In this document: positions 56,505 through 64,000 of the stretch, piece by piece
How the letters are laid out: the number at the start of each line of letters is the position of its first letter
How positions within the stretch are numbered: position 1 is the first letter of the stretch
Source of the DNA: Pseudomonadota bacterium
Lineage (GTDB): Bacteria > Pseudomonadota > Gammaproteobacteria > Steroidobacterales > Woeseiaceae
Direction: 5' to 3'
DNA: 64,000 nt
NCBI GenBank assembly: GCA_027618995.1
Contig: JAQCGO010000001.1
Coordinates: 1 to 64,000, forward strand
Position numbers and translations under genes: made by a program
Notes under the pieces: model-generated
What the model saw: only the letters and a program-made list of their open reading frames with translations
What the model was told of the DNA's origin: nothing
Database searches by the model: none

Positions 56505-59500
56505 ATGAAGAGTTTAAGAGCTGGCTTCCGCCTTGTTTACACGGCATTGCTTTTTGCTATCGCTGTGCCGGTCGCATTAATCAGTACCGACGCAATCGCG
56601 CAGGAAATTACGGCCTCGATCCAGGGCACCGTGCTCGGGCCCGACGGTACCGCAGCGACCGGCGCCATCGGCACACTCACGGACGGACGTGATGGTCGCC
56701 GCCAGACTGCCAGCGCCGATGCGCGCGGCATCATCAACTTTCGCTCGATCAGTTCGGGCGGCCCTTATACGCTGCGCATCAGTGCACCGGGCGCGCAGAA
56801 TACGGTTATCACTGATCTGTACACCGACGTAGCAGGCACATCGTCGTTCACTGTGACTCTTGAGACGACCAGCGCCAGCATCGACGAAGTCGTGGTAACG
56901 GCGGCGCAGATCGAAACCGTCACGACCGCATCCGGGCCGTCCTCGACATTTTCGCTCGAGCAAATCACGGACATGCCGTCGACCACGCGACAGATTCGCG
57001 ACATTATCCGGCTTGATCCAAAAATCAGCATCGGCCAGACCGGTGACGGCGGTGACCAGTCGGGCGCGATCAGTTGCCTCGGTGGCTCCAGTCGCACCAA
57101 CTCCTTCACCATTGACGGCGTGCGCGCGAACGACGCCTTCGGCCTGAACCTGTCGGGTAACCTGGCGCGGTTCACGTTTCCGATTCCGTTCGATTCGGTC
57201 GCGGGAGCTGCGGTCGAGTTTGCGCCGGTATCGGTCGAATACGGCCAGTTCAGCGGCTGCAACATCAATGTCGTTACCAAGTCGGGCGAAAACGAATTCC
57301 ATGGCGGTGGTTTCTACCTGTACAACGACGACAGCATGACCAATGATAAGGTCGGTGACCAGAAATTCGACCAAGGTAGCTTCGAGCGCGAAAACTACGG
57401 CTTTGAGATCGGTGGTCCGATTCTTAAGGACCGCCTGTTTTTCTACACCTCTTACGAGAATTTCGAAACGGCAAACGTTAACCCCTGGGGTGCATTGGAC
57501 GATTCCTCGTTCCCGCGCCAGGCAACCGCTCCGCCACCGCCGACACTTGCCGAGGTAGAGCAGATCAACAGCATTCTGAGCAGCCAGTATGGTCGCGAGG
57601 CCGGCCCAATCGTGCGCAACCTGCCGGTGACTTCGGAACGCTACTTCGGTCGTATCGACTGGAACATCAATGATGACCATCGCTTTGAGGCAACCTACGC
57701 CAGCATCGAGGAAGCTACGGTCATCGGCGACGACATCGGTACGGGGCGCGGTGCCTTCACATTCGCGGATAACTTCCACGCACGCGGATCGGAATCCGAA
57801 ACCTTCGGCGTACGATTCTATTCAGACTGGACCGACAGAATGTCGACCGAGTTGCGCTGGTCAACGCAGGAAGTTGTCGACGCACAGAACCCGGTCGGCG
57901 GTGGTGAGGCGCAGGATGCAATTCCGTTGCCTCGAATCGCCATCAGCCCGTTTTTTGCGAGCGAGTTCGCCGGCACCTCCTTCGTCAGCGGCCCGGGTAC
58001 TTTCCGCTCCGCGAACAAGCTGACGACGGACAAGGATCAGCTGAAACTCAAACTTGATTACCAGCTCGGCGACCACCTGCTCACGGTCGGCTACGAGACC
58101 GAGTCGGTGGACATTTTCAACCTGTTTATTATCAATGCGACTGGCACGGTGTTCTTCCGCGATGTTGCCAACCTGCAGGCAGGTACGGCCTACGACATTA
58201 TTTCGGCCAACTCCTTCACCGGGGTTCCGGATGATGCGGCGGCCGCCTTTACACGCGACATCGACTCTTACTATGTGCAGGACACGTGGAACATCAATGA
58301 CAGCATGGAGCTGATCTTCGGCGTGCGCATCGACGAGTACACCTCCAATGATGCGCCGTTGCTGAACCAGAACTACGTGAATCGCTATGGCATGACCAAC
58401 CAGGTCGGTTTCGATGGTCTGGATGCGGTGCAGCCGCGTATCGGTTTCAACTGGACCCTGCCGGAAAAATTTGGCGATACGCGCCTGTCCCTCGGTTACG
58501 GTGTGTTTTCGGGTAACGATCCGACGGTCTGGTTCTCGAACGCCTTCCAGAACTTCGGCGGCGCATTGGGCCGTGCGACGGCAACCGGTTCAGCCGGTTG
58601 TGACGGCAGCGAGCTCAACGTGCTCGCCGGTGGAAGTTTCTCAGGTATCCCGGACTGCGTACTGGACGCTGCACAGACACAGGCGCTCAATACGGCCGCC
58701 GCGGTCAATGCGACGGACCCCAATATTGAGCTCGCAACCGTTACGCGCTACAGCCTCGGCCTCGAACATAACACAGCGTTCGAGAGCGAGTTCCTGAGCG
58801 ACTGGAACGTGCGTTTCGACCTCATTTACGGTGACCTGAATGATCAGTACGATTTCCTTGATTTGACATTGCATCAGGTTGGCAATGCGCCGGACGGCCG
58901 TCCGATCTACGATCAGGTGGATCCGCTACTCGAAGGATGTGCGGCAACGTTTGCGGGTCTTCGGCAGGGCTTCGATAACGTCACGGCGGAGTGCTACGTT
59001 GGTTCGGTTAACCAGGACGTATTCCTGACCAACCGTCCGGGCAGCGGTGGCAACACTTTCACAGCGTCCATTCAGCTCGCCAAGGCCTTTGACTACGATA
59101 ATGGCTGGAGCCTGAACCTGAATGGCGGCTACTCGTATAACGAATCCGAGGTCGGCAATCCGGGTACGTCCTTCACGGCGGCCGAGAACTTCCGCGCTGT
59201 CGTGGCGACGGACATTGTCAACGTGCCGGTCGGCCCCTCGCTGCGTAACACGCCACACAATTTCGTCCTGAACACGACCTTCTCTAAAGAGTTCTGGTCG
59301 GGTTACAAGACCAGCATCACGGCGTTCATGCAATACCGTGCCGGCAGCCCGGTCAGTGTGGTCTACCTCGGCGGGCCGTTTGCGGGCGCGATCGGCGATA
59401 CGGGTGGGCGTGCACGCAACCTGCTGTATGTTCCGATCGATGAAAATGATCCGCTGGTCAACTTTGGATCCGGTTTCGACACCGATGCGTTCTTTAGCTG

Positions 59501-59852
59501 GGTGGACAAAGAGGACATGAAACGCGGCGCAATCCAGAAGAAGGGAACACTCGACGAAGAGTGGTCCAGCGATCTCGATATTCGCTTTCAGCAGGAGATT
59601 CCGTTCTTTGGCGAAGCAAAGGCGAAGTTCTATTTGGACATCGAGAACGTGCTCAACCTGCTGGACACGGATTACGGTCGGAAGCGCTTTATCGCCACGC
59701 AGGACATCGCGTCAGCGGTCGGTGTCGTGGCGGCGGGTATCGATATCCCGACCAATACCTACAATTACACGTCGTTCACTGCCCCAGTTCAGGTCGTGGA
59801 CACCTGGGACTCGTTGTACCGCATTCAGCTCGGTATCAGGGTGGATTTCTAG
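56505..59852 (+). CDS. Oar-like TonB-dependent receptor with an N-terminal carboxypeptidase-regulatory-like domain
   Basis: 1115 residues, intact. Signal peptide (cleavage after AIAQ or nearby), then a carboxypeptidase-regulatory/CarboxypepD_reg-like beta domain (about 30-125: SIQGTVLGPDGTAATGA), plug domain (IDEVVVTA to VVTKSGENEFHGGG) and a very large barrel ending in IQLGIRVDF. Receptors of this Oar/SusC-like class import large or complex ligands. GGGG lies eight bases before ATG 56505. It is flanked by two sulfatases, which suggests a sulfated ligand. This is the only undamaged TonB receptor in the window. Confidence 0.9.
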   Translation: MKSLRAGFRLVYTALLFAIAVPVALISTDAIAQEITASIQGTVLGPDGTAATGAIGTLTDGRDGRRQTASADARGIINFRSISSGGPYTLRISAPGAQNTVITDLYTDVAGTSSFTVTLETTSASIDEVVVTAAQIETVTTASGPSSTFSLEQITDMPSTTRQIRDIIRLDPKISIGQTGDGGDQSGAISCLGGSSRTNSFTIDGVRANDAFGLNLSGNLARFTFPIPFDSVAGAAVEFAPVSVEYGQFSGCNINVVTKSGENEFHGGGFYLYNDDSMTNDKVGDQKFDQGSFERENYGFEIGGPILKDRLFFYTSYENFETANVNPWGALDDSSFPRQATAPPPPTLAEVEQINSILSSQYGREAGPIVRNLPVTSERYFGRIDWNINDDHRFEATYASIEEATVIGDDIGTGRGAFTFADNFHARGSESETFGVRFYSDWTDRMSTELRWSTQEVVDAQNPVGGGEAQDAIPLPRIAISPFFASEFAGTSFVSGPGTFRSANKLTTDKDQLKLKLDYQLGDHLLTVGYETESVDIFNLFIINATGTVFFRDVANLQAGTAYDIISANSFTGVPDDAAAAFTRDIDSYYVQDTWNINDSMELIFGVRIDEYTSNDAPLLNQNYVNRYGMTNQVGFDGLDAVQPRIGFNWTLPEKFGDTRLSLGYGVFSGNDPTVWFSNAFQNFGGALGRATATGSAGCDGSELNVLAGGSFSGIPDCVLDAAQTQALNTAAAVNATDPNIELATVTRYSLGLEHNTAFESEFLSDWNVRFDLIYGDLNDQYDFLDLTLHQVGNAPDGRPIYDQVDPLLEGCAATFAGLRQGFDNVTAECYVGSVNQDVFLTNRPGSGGNTFTASIQLAKAFDYDNGWSLNLNGGYSYNESEVGNPGTSFTAAENFRAVVATDIVNVPVGPSLRNTPHNFVLNTTFSKEFWSGYKTSITAFMQYRAGSPVSVVYLGGPFAGAIGDTGGRARNLLYVPIDENDPLVNFGSGFDTDAFFSWVDKEDMKRGAIQKKGTLDEEWSSDLDIRFQQEIPFFGEAKAKFYLDIENVLNLLDTDYGRKRFIATQDIASAVGVVAAGIDIPTNTYNYTSFTAPVQVVDTWDSLYRIQLGIRVDF

Positions 59853-59879
59853 ACTAGGAATTGTTTTGAGAAAAGATTC

Positions 59880-61367
59880 ATGAAAGCCTCAAAAGGCGCT
59901 CCCCAACCGGAGCGCCTTTTTTTTGCCCTCTTGCTGGTCCTCGCGCTGGCCACAGTCGAGGTCGGCGCTGCGGAGGCCGCAGCTCGCTCGAATATTATTG
60001 TCGTGATGGCGGACGATCACGGGCAATGGGCGCTCGGTGCCTACGGCCTCGAGCAAATCGACACGCCCAACATCGACTGGCTGGCGCAGCAGGGCGTGCT
60101 GTTTGCCAACGCCATGTCGCCTGCTCCCGTGTGTTCCGCCGCGCGAGCGAGCTTTTACACGGGCAAGATGCCGTCGCAACATGGTGTGCACGATTTTCTG
60201 AGTGAGCAGGCCGAATTCGACGCGAACTGGCTGGCCGGCGAGACATTATTGTCAGAGCGGCTGTCGCTTGCCGGCTATCGCAGCGGACTGTTCGGCAAGT
60301 GGCACGCCACGACCAACAGCAAGCCGCCGCAGCGCGGCTTCGATCGCTGGCTTAGCTATGATCCGTACGGGGCGGGTTATCAGAACCAGTACGTTCACTC
60401 CGGCACAGTCAGTTTCTCGAGCGACGGGGAAGCGCAGACCTACACCGGTGTGCAGGCTCATTTCCTCACCGGGGAGGCGATCCGGTTCATTGATGATGGT
60501 GGCGACAAGCCGTTTTTCATCAGCCTGAATTTTACCGAACCGCACGCGCCGTATGCGGGATTGCCCGAGCGCCTGGTATCGCGCTACCGGCCGGTCGCGG
60601 ATAGCGTCGTCAGGGCCGGTGGTTCGTCGGCGCTTGCCGATCGTGGGCCGGAAACTACGGTTCCAGACGATCATATTGAACAACTGGCGCAATATCTGGC
60701 GGCGATCACACTGATCGACGAGCAGGTCGGGCGTCTGCTCGATGCATTGCAGGGGCGCGGACTGCTCGACAACACCTTGATTGTGTACACCTCGGATCAT
60801 GGCATGCTGGTCGGGCAGTACGGCCTGTACGGTAAGACCAACGCGACCAACCCGCCGAATTTCTACGAAGAGACAATTCGTATTCCACTGATTGTGTACG
60901 GCGCCGGTGGACGCTTGCGCGATGCGCAGACACGCAGCGAGTTCGTGGACCTGCTCGACCTGCACGCGACTGTGATGGACTATGCGAGCAACGGCGCTGC
61001 GGCGACTGACTACGGACCGGGCAGGTCGCTCAGGCCCTTGCTTGAGGGCGAACGCAGCACGGCCTGGCGCACGGTGCAGATGGCCGAGCGCGGCGAGGTT
61101 CGCATGGCGTCGGACGGACGCTGGAAGCTCGTGCGGCAATATCAGCGCGATGCCGCAATACTGCCACTCGATACCTGGTATGACCTGGCTCATCCTTTCG
61201 GCGAGCGCGTCGCCGCGGACCTGCCGGATGCGGCCGTGCGTGGTCGCCTGATGACGGCTCTGGAACGATTTTTCCAGCGCTATGAAACCGATGAGCATTC
61301 GGGGCGACGCATCTGGCAACAGCCGCCACCGAATGCACGCATGCGCGACGATCTCGCCGCTGACTAA
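59880..61367 (+). CDS. Exported sulfatase (second copy, CxAxR active site)
   Basis: 495 residues. Signal peptide with n-region MKASKGAPQPER and a hydrophobic core. Active-site motif CSAARASFYTGK has Ala at the usual Pro position, an accepted variant of C-x-(P/A)-x-R. Metal ligands are in MADDHGQW and YTSDHGMLVG. It is distant from the sulfatase at 54874. It starts 28 bases after the receptor stop, and a strong terminator hairpin lies inside its first 45 bases, so expression from the receptor promoter must be largely cut off unless the terminator is bypassed. Confidence 0.85.
   Translation: MKASKGAPQPERLFFALLLVLALATVEVGAAEAAARSNIIVVMADDHGQWALGAYGLEQIDTPNIDWLAQQGVLFANAMSPAPVCSAARASFYTGKMPSQHGVHDFLSEQAEFDANWLAGETLLSERLSLAGYRSGLFGKWHATTNSKPPQRGFDRWLSYDPYGAGYQNQYVHSGTVSFSSDGEAQTYTGVQAHFLTGEAIRFIDDGGDKPFFISLNFTEPHAPYAGLPERLVSRYRPVADSVVRAGGSSALADRGPETTVPDDHIEQLAQYLAAITLIDEQVGRLLDALQGRGLLDNTLIVYTSDHGMLVGQYGLYGKTNATNPPNFYEETIRIPLIVYGAGGRLRDAQTRSEFVDLLDLHATVMDYASNGAAATDYGPGRSLRPLLEGERSTAWRTVQMAERGEVRMASDGRWKLVRQYQRDAAILPLDTWYDLAHPFGERVAADLPDAAVRGRLMTALERFFQRYETDEHSGRRIWQQPPPNARMRDDLAAD
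59891..59924 (+). terminator. Intrinsic terminator inside the 5' end of the sulfatase gene
   Basis: Perfect eight-base stem (59895-59902 with 59909-59916), loop CCAACC, then eight T (59917-59924), with A residues before it. It follows the receptor stop by about 40 bases but encodes residues 6-15 of the sulfatase signal peptide if that gene starts at 59880. Confidence 0.85.
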
Positions 61368-62941
61368 TTCAGTGGCTGTGCGGCTGCCAGGTCGCGCTGC
61401 CGGCCAGCGACCGGCGTCGTGATATTGCCATGCTTGCGAAAGTAGTCGATTGTCAGCTCTCCGAGTGGTCGGCTTTCGCGCAACAGTCTGGTCTCAAGAA
61501 ATTCATCGTAGTGATCGCCGCCCTGGGCAATGATCGCCGGTGTTGCAACCTCAAACAGGTCGTCGGGCCGGACGGCGACGCCGTTGTGACTGAGTGACAC
61601 CAGCCGCTGCCGTTCCGGCTTCGAAGTGTCGTAAACGATTTCGAGGCCCGATACCTGGAGCAGACCTCGCAGCAGCGTGAACGACTGTTCGAGGATCGCC
61701 CGCAGCTGTTTACCCGTGACCTGCAGGACGACGACTGGATCGACGAATGGATTCGTATCCAGGATGTCGGCGACTTCCACCGCGCCTTGTGGAATGTCTT
61801 TTCGGATTCCGCCCGGGTTCAGCATGCCGATGTCGGCACCTGTCATCTCGACCGCAATGTCGGCCAACAGATTGCCAAGGTCGGACTCATCGAAATAGCG
61901 CCGGTTCAGGCGTTGCTCGACGTGACCGACAACCTCGGTGATTTCCGGGTAGGCAGCGCGATAAGCATCCATCTTCTGCACAATGATTGGGTCCGGGCGC
62001 AGCCGGTCCGAGTCCACAGGCACCAGCTTGCCGTCGTAGGACTTGATCCTGCGAGTCTCGCCATCGAGCGTTAGTTGCAGATAACCCAGATACGTTGCCT
62101 GGCCAAAGGTTTGCATGATTAGCGTTCCCGTTTCCGGATGTACGACGGGTTTGCGCGTGCCCGCATCCGCGTGACCGCCAAATAGCACGTCGATGCCCGG
62201 AACGGCCCCGGCAAGGGCAATGTCGGCATCGATGTCACGGCTGAGGCGTGGATCGGCCTCAGCATCGGTCTGCATGGGTGCCGTGTGCCCCTGGTGGGTC
62301 AGCGCAATGATGAGGTCGACGTCATTGCGTAATGCGCTGACCGACTTTCGTATCGCCTCGGCAGGATCGGTTACGGTGAGCTCATCGATATGCCATGGCG
62401 CAATCGCCGAGGCGGCCGCATCCTGGCCCAGCGTGCCGATGACGCCGATACGAATGCCGTTGCGCTCGATCACTGCATGCCGTTGTGCAAACGGATGATT
62501 GCTACCCTTATAAAGGAGATTCGCTCCCAGAACCGGGAACGGCACGAGATTCTTCTGCCATTCGAGTATGGCCTCACCATAGTCGAATTCGTGATTGCCG
62601 ATCGCCATCGCGTCGTAGCCCATCGTGATCATGAATTCGAACATCAACGCGCCATCGGTCAGCCGGGACAACGCGCCCGTGAAAATGTCCCCGGAATCAA
62701 ACAGAAACACGTTCGGCTCATCGCGGCGAATGTCTTTGATCAGGGTGCTGAGCTCGGCGATGCCACCGATGTGTTGCAAATCATCGCGCCACCAGACCGG
62801 CACCGGTTCGTAGGCGCTCTCCATGTCGTTCGTGAATAGCAGTGTAACGATGACATCTTCACTGTCGGGCTGCGGTTGCGCCCCGACCGGCAGCAGGCAG
62901 CACAGCAGTACAACAATTTTCTGGTGTCGAAAAATTTGCAT
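61364..62941 (-). CDS. Exported bifunctional metallophosphatase/5'-nucleotidase (copy 2)
   Basis: 525 residues with a signal peptide (cleavage near VGAQPQ); unlike copy 1 there is no clear lipobox. Metallophosphatase motifs GDIFTG and GNHEFDYG are present, and the C-terminal nucleotidase domain has ESDLGNLLADIA and LDTNPFVDPV. As in copy 1 the first motif is TNDMES (Glu in place of His) and the last is GHADAG. The two proteins are similar along their whole length, so they arose by duplication. Convergent with the sulfatase gene, four-base overlap. ATG at 62941. Confidence 0.85.
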   Translation of the reverse strand: MQIFRHQKIVVLLCCLLPVGAQPQPDSEDVIVTLLFTNDMESAYEPVPVWWRDDLQHIGGIAELSTLIKDIRRDEPNVFLFDSGDIFTGALSRLTDGALMFEFMITMGYDAMAIGNHEFDYGEAILEWQKNLVPFPVLGANLLYKGSNHPFAQRHAVIERNGIRIGVIGTLGQDAAASAIAPWHIDELTVTDPAEAIRKSVSALRNDVDLIIALTHQGHTAPMQTDAEADPRLSRDIDADIALAGAVPGIDVLFGGHADAGTRKPVVHPETGTLIMQTFGQATYLGYLQLTLDGETRRIKSYDGKLVPVDSDRLRPDPIIVQKMDAYRAAYPEITEVVGHVEQRLNRRYFDESDLGNLLADIAVEMTGADIGMLNPGGIRKDIPQGAVEVADILDTNPFVDPVVVLQVTGKQLRAILEQSFTLLRGLLQVSGLEIVYDTSKPERQRLVSLSHNGVAVRPDDLFEVATPAIIAQGGDHYDEFLETRLLRESRPLGELTIDYFRKHGNITTPVAGRQRDLAAAQPLN

Positions 62942-62997
62942 GTTTGATCTCCGGATCGCTCAGGCATAATAAACCGTGCTTACCGGAGTCGACCACT

Positions 62998-63912
62998 ATG
63001 GCGCGAATATCAGCCGCGATTGTCATTTTTCTTAGCCTCGGCGTGTTGTCGGCCTGCACGCCCGAACAGACGGCCAAGCCCGAGACAACAGCGATTCGGT
63101 CGATGGACATTACTATCGAGTCGCGCGGTGTGGCAGTGCCCGTAACAGTCGTAATGCCGGCGCTGGCCGAGGGACAACGCGCACCCCTGGTCGTCATGGC
63201 ACATGGCCACGGTGGCTCACGACAGGAAGGTGGTGGTTACAAGCTTGCCGCCGAGGCCATGGCGCAGCGCGGCATCGCATCGATTCGCATGGATTTTCCG
63301 GGCTGCGGCGACAGTTCCGAGTCGTTCACGAATAACAACCTCAGCAACATGCTGCAGGATCTGCATGCGGCGCGTCAGTACGCGGTGGCACAGCCGGAAA
63401 TCGACGGCGAGCGCGTCGGCCTGCTGGGTTACAGCATGGGTGGTCGCCTCGTGGTCCTGCTGGCAGAGGTTTACCCGAGCTACAAGGTGATGGTGGCCTG
63501 GACGCCCGCGCTGAACAATGGTGCTGAACGTGAAATCATCGAGTTGGGCGGTACCGAAAAGTACCAGGCGCTCAGGGATCTGGCACGAGACACCGGGGTG
63601 GCCGAATACACGACGCGCTGGGGAACGACACTGCAACTCGGCTATCGTTGGTTTACCGACCTCGAGCAAACCATGCCACTCGCGTCACTGGCGCACTTCA
63701 AGGGCCCATTACTGGTGCTCTATGGCGACCAGGACGATGTGGTACCGCCCGCCGTATCAGAAGCAGCCATTGCTGCGGCAAGCAACAGCAGCGAAGTGGT
63801 ACGGCACGTGGTTGCGAGCGCAAACCATGGGTTGGGCTTCTACACCAACCAGCCCGAGATTGCTGCCGAGGTAACCGCGACCACGGCCGATTTCTTCGCC
63901 GCGCGGCTGTAA
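62998..63912 (+). CDS. Alpha/beta hydrolase lipoprotein
   Basis: 304 residues. Lipoprotein signal (VLSAC). Alpha/beta-hydrolase fold: oxyanion region AHGHGG, nucleophile elbow GYSMGG, the acid in YGDQDDVVPP and catalytic His in ANHGLGF. It is likely an esterase or acyl-peptide hydrolase-like enzyme in the envelope; the substrate is unknown. GGAG lies ten bases before the ATG. Divergent from the nucleotidase, with a 56-base gap. Confidence 0.85.
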   Translation: MARISAAIVIFLSLGVLSACTPEQTAKPETTAIRSMDITIESRGVAVPVTVVMPALAEGQRAPLVVMAHGHGGSRQEGGGYKLAAEAMAQRGIASIRMDFPGCGDSSESFTNNNLSNMLQDLHAARQYAVAQPEIDGERVGLLGYSMGGRLVVLLAEVYPSYKVMVAWTPALNNGAEREIIELGGTEKYQALRDLARDTGVAEYTTRWGTTLQLGYRWFTDLEQTMPLASLAHFKGPLLVLYGDQDDVVPPAVSEAAIAAASNSSEVVRHVVASANHGLGFYTNQPEIAAEVTATTADFFAARL

Positions 63913-63921
63913 ACGAATCCC

Positions 63922-63999
63922 TCAGCTACCGAGGATGTCGCAGCAAACCTGTCGCAACCACTGGTTGGTCGAGTCCTTGTCATAGCGCTTGTGCCAATA
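63922..63999 (-). CDS. C-terminus of a probable LysR-type regulator (partial)
   Basis: Open on the minus strand from the window edge to TGA at 63922-63924. The last 25 residues include YWHKRYDKDSTNQWLRQ, which resembles the end of LysR-family effector domains (typically WHxRxxxDPxxxWLR). Only the tail is in view, so the family call is tentative. Confidence 0.5.
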   Translation of the reverse strand, partial: YWHKRYDKDSTNQWLRQVCCDILGS

Positions 64000-64000
64000 C

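Noticed and set aside
56577-57779. 400-codon minus-strand frame opposite the Oar-like receptor
   Set aside because: The receptor frame is continuous for 1115 codons with clear domains. The antisense frame is a by-product of codon bias.

Overview
This is a 64 kb stretch of a GC-rich gammaproteobacterial chromosome. The gene mix suggests a marine or sediment heterotroph of the Woeseiaceae/Xanthomonadales type (inferred from gene content only): TonB-dependent receptors, many secreted zinc peptidases, a caa3 oxidase, sulfatases and exported nucleoside enzymes. It is densely coded. No tRNA, rRNA, CRISPR array, prophage or insertion sequence was seen. Several convergent pairs overlap at their stop codons and many co-directional pairs overlap by ATGA-type junctions.

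Region by region: 0.1-7.6 kb holds two broken TonB-dependent receptors, a diguanylate cyclase and an M1 aminopeptidase remnant fused to the second receptor. 7.6-10.4 kb has a D-cysteine desulfhydrase-like enzyme and a YadG/YadH-type ABC exporter. 10.4-27.7 kb is rich in secreted peptidases (M64, two DUF885, M48, M3, a metzincin-like DUF4953 protein), together with an MFS transporter, a beta-helix/diheme cytochrome pair, a PDZ protein and PssA. 27.7-33 kb has a solute symporter, a Tat-exported FAD oxidoreductase and an ECF sigma/anti-sigma pair. 33.2-38.0 kb is a caa3 cytochrome oxidase operon with two subunit III genes.

38-63 kb is dominated by nucleoside and nucleotide metabolism, much of it apparently outside the cytoplasm: DeoB, a lipoprotein deaminase, a lipoprotein NUP (phosphorylase-fold) protein, an NCS2 base permease, a nucleoside phosphorylase, two exported 5'-nucleotidases, an exported adenosine deaminase, an exported DEDD exonuclease and a YjjG nucleotidase. 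Interleaved are two sulfatases, a large Oar-like TonB receptor, an alcohol/aldehyde dehydrogenase pair and a thymidylate-synthase-like protein. These genes can be read as one route: nucleic acid or nucleotide to nucleoside, deamination, phosphorolysis, base import.

The most unusual gene is at 43.6-45.4 kb. It fuses a PfkB-type sugar/nucleoside kinase to a C-terminal domain that looks like Qng1 (queuosine-5'-phosphate glycosylase) and endonuclease III, including a four-cysteine Fe-S loop. This suggests one polypeptide that phosphorylates a nucleoside and then cleaves the base, as PsuK plus PsuG do for pseudouridine.

A caution on quality: single-base frameshifts, in-frame stops and a chimeric junction are all in the first 24 kb and none were seen afterwards. 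They may be real decay, strain mixing or uncorrected assembly errors.
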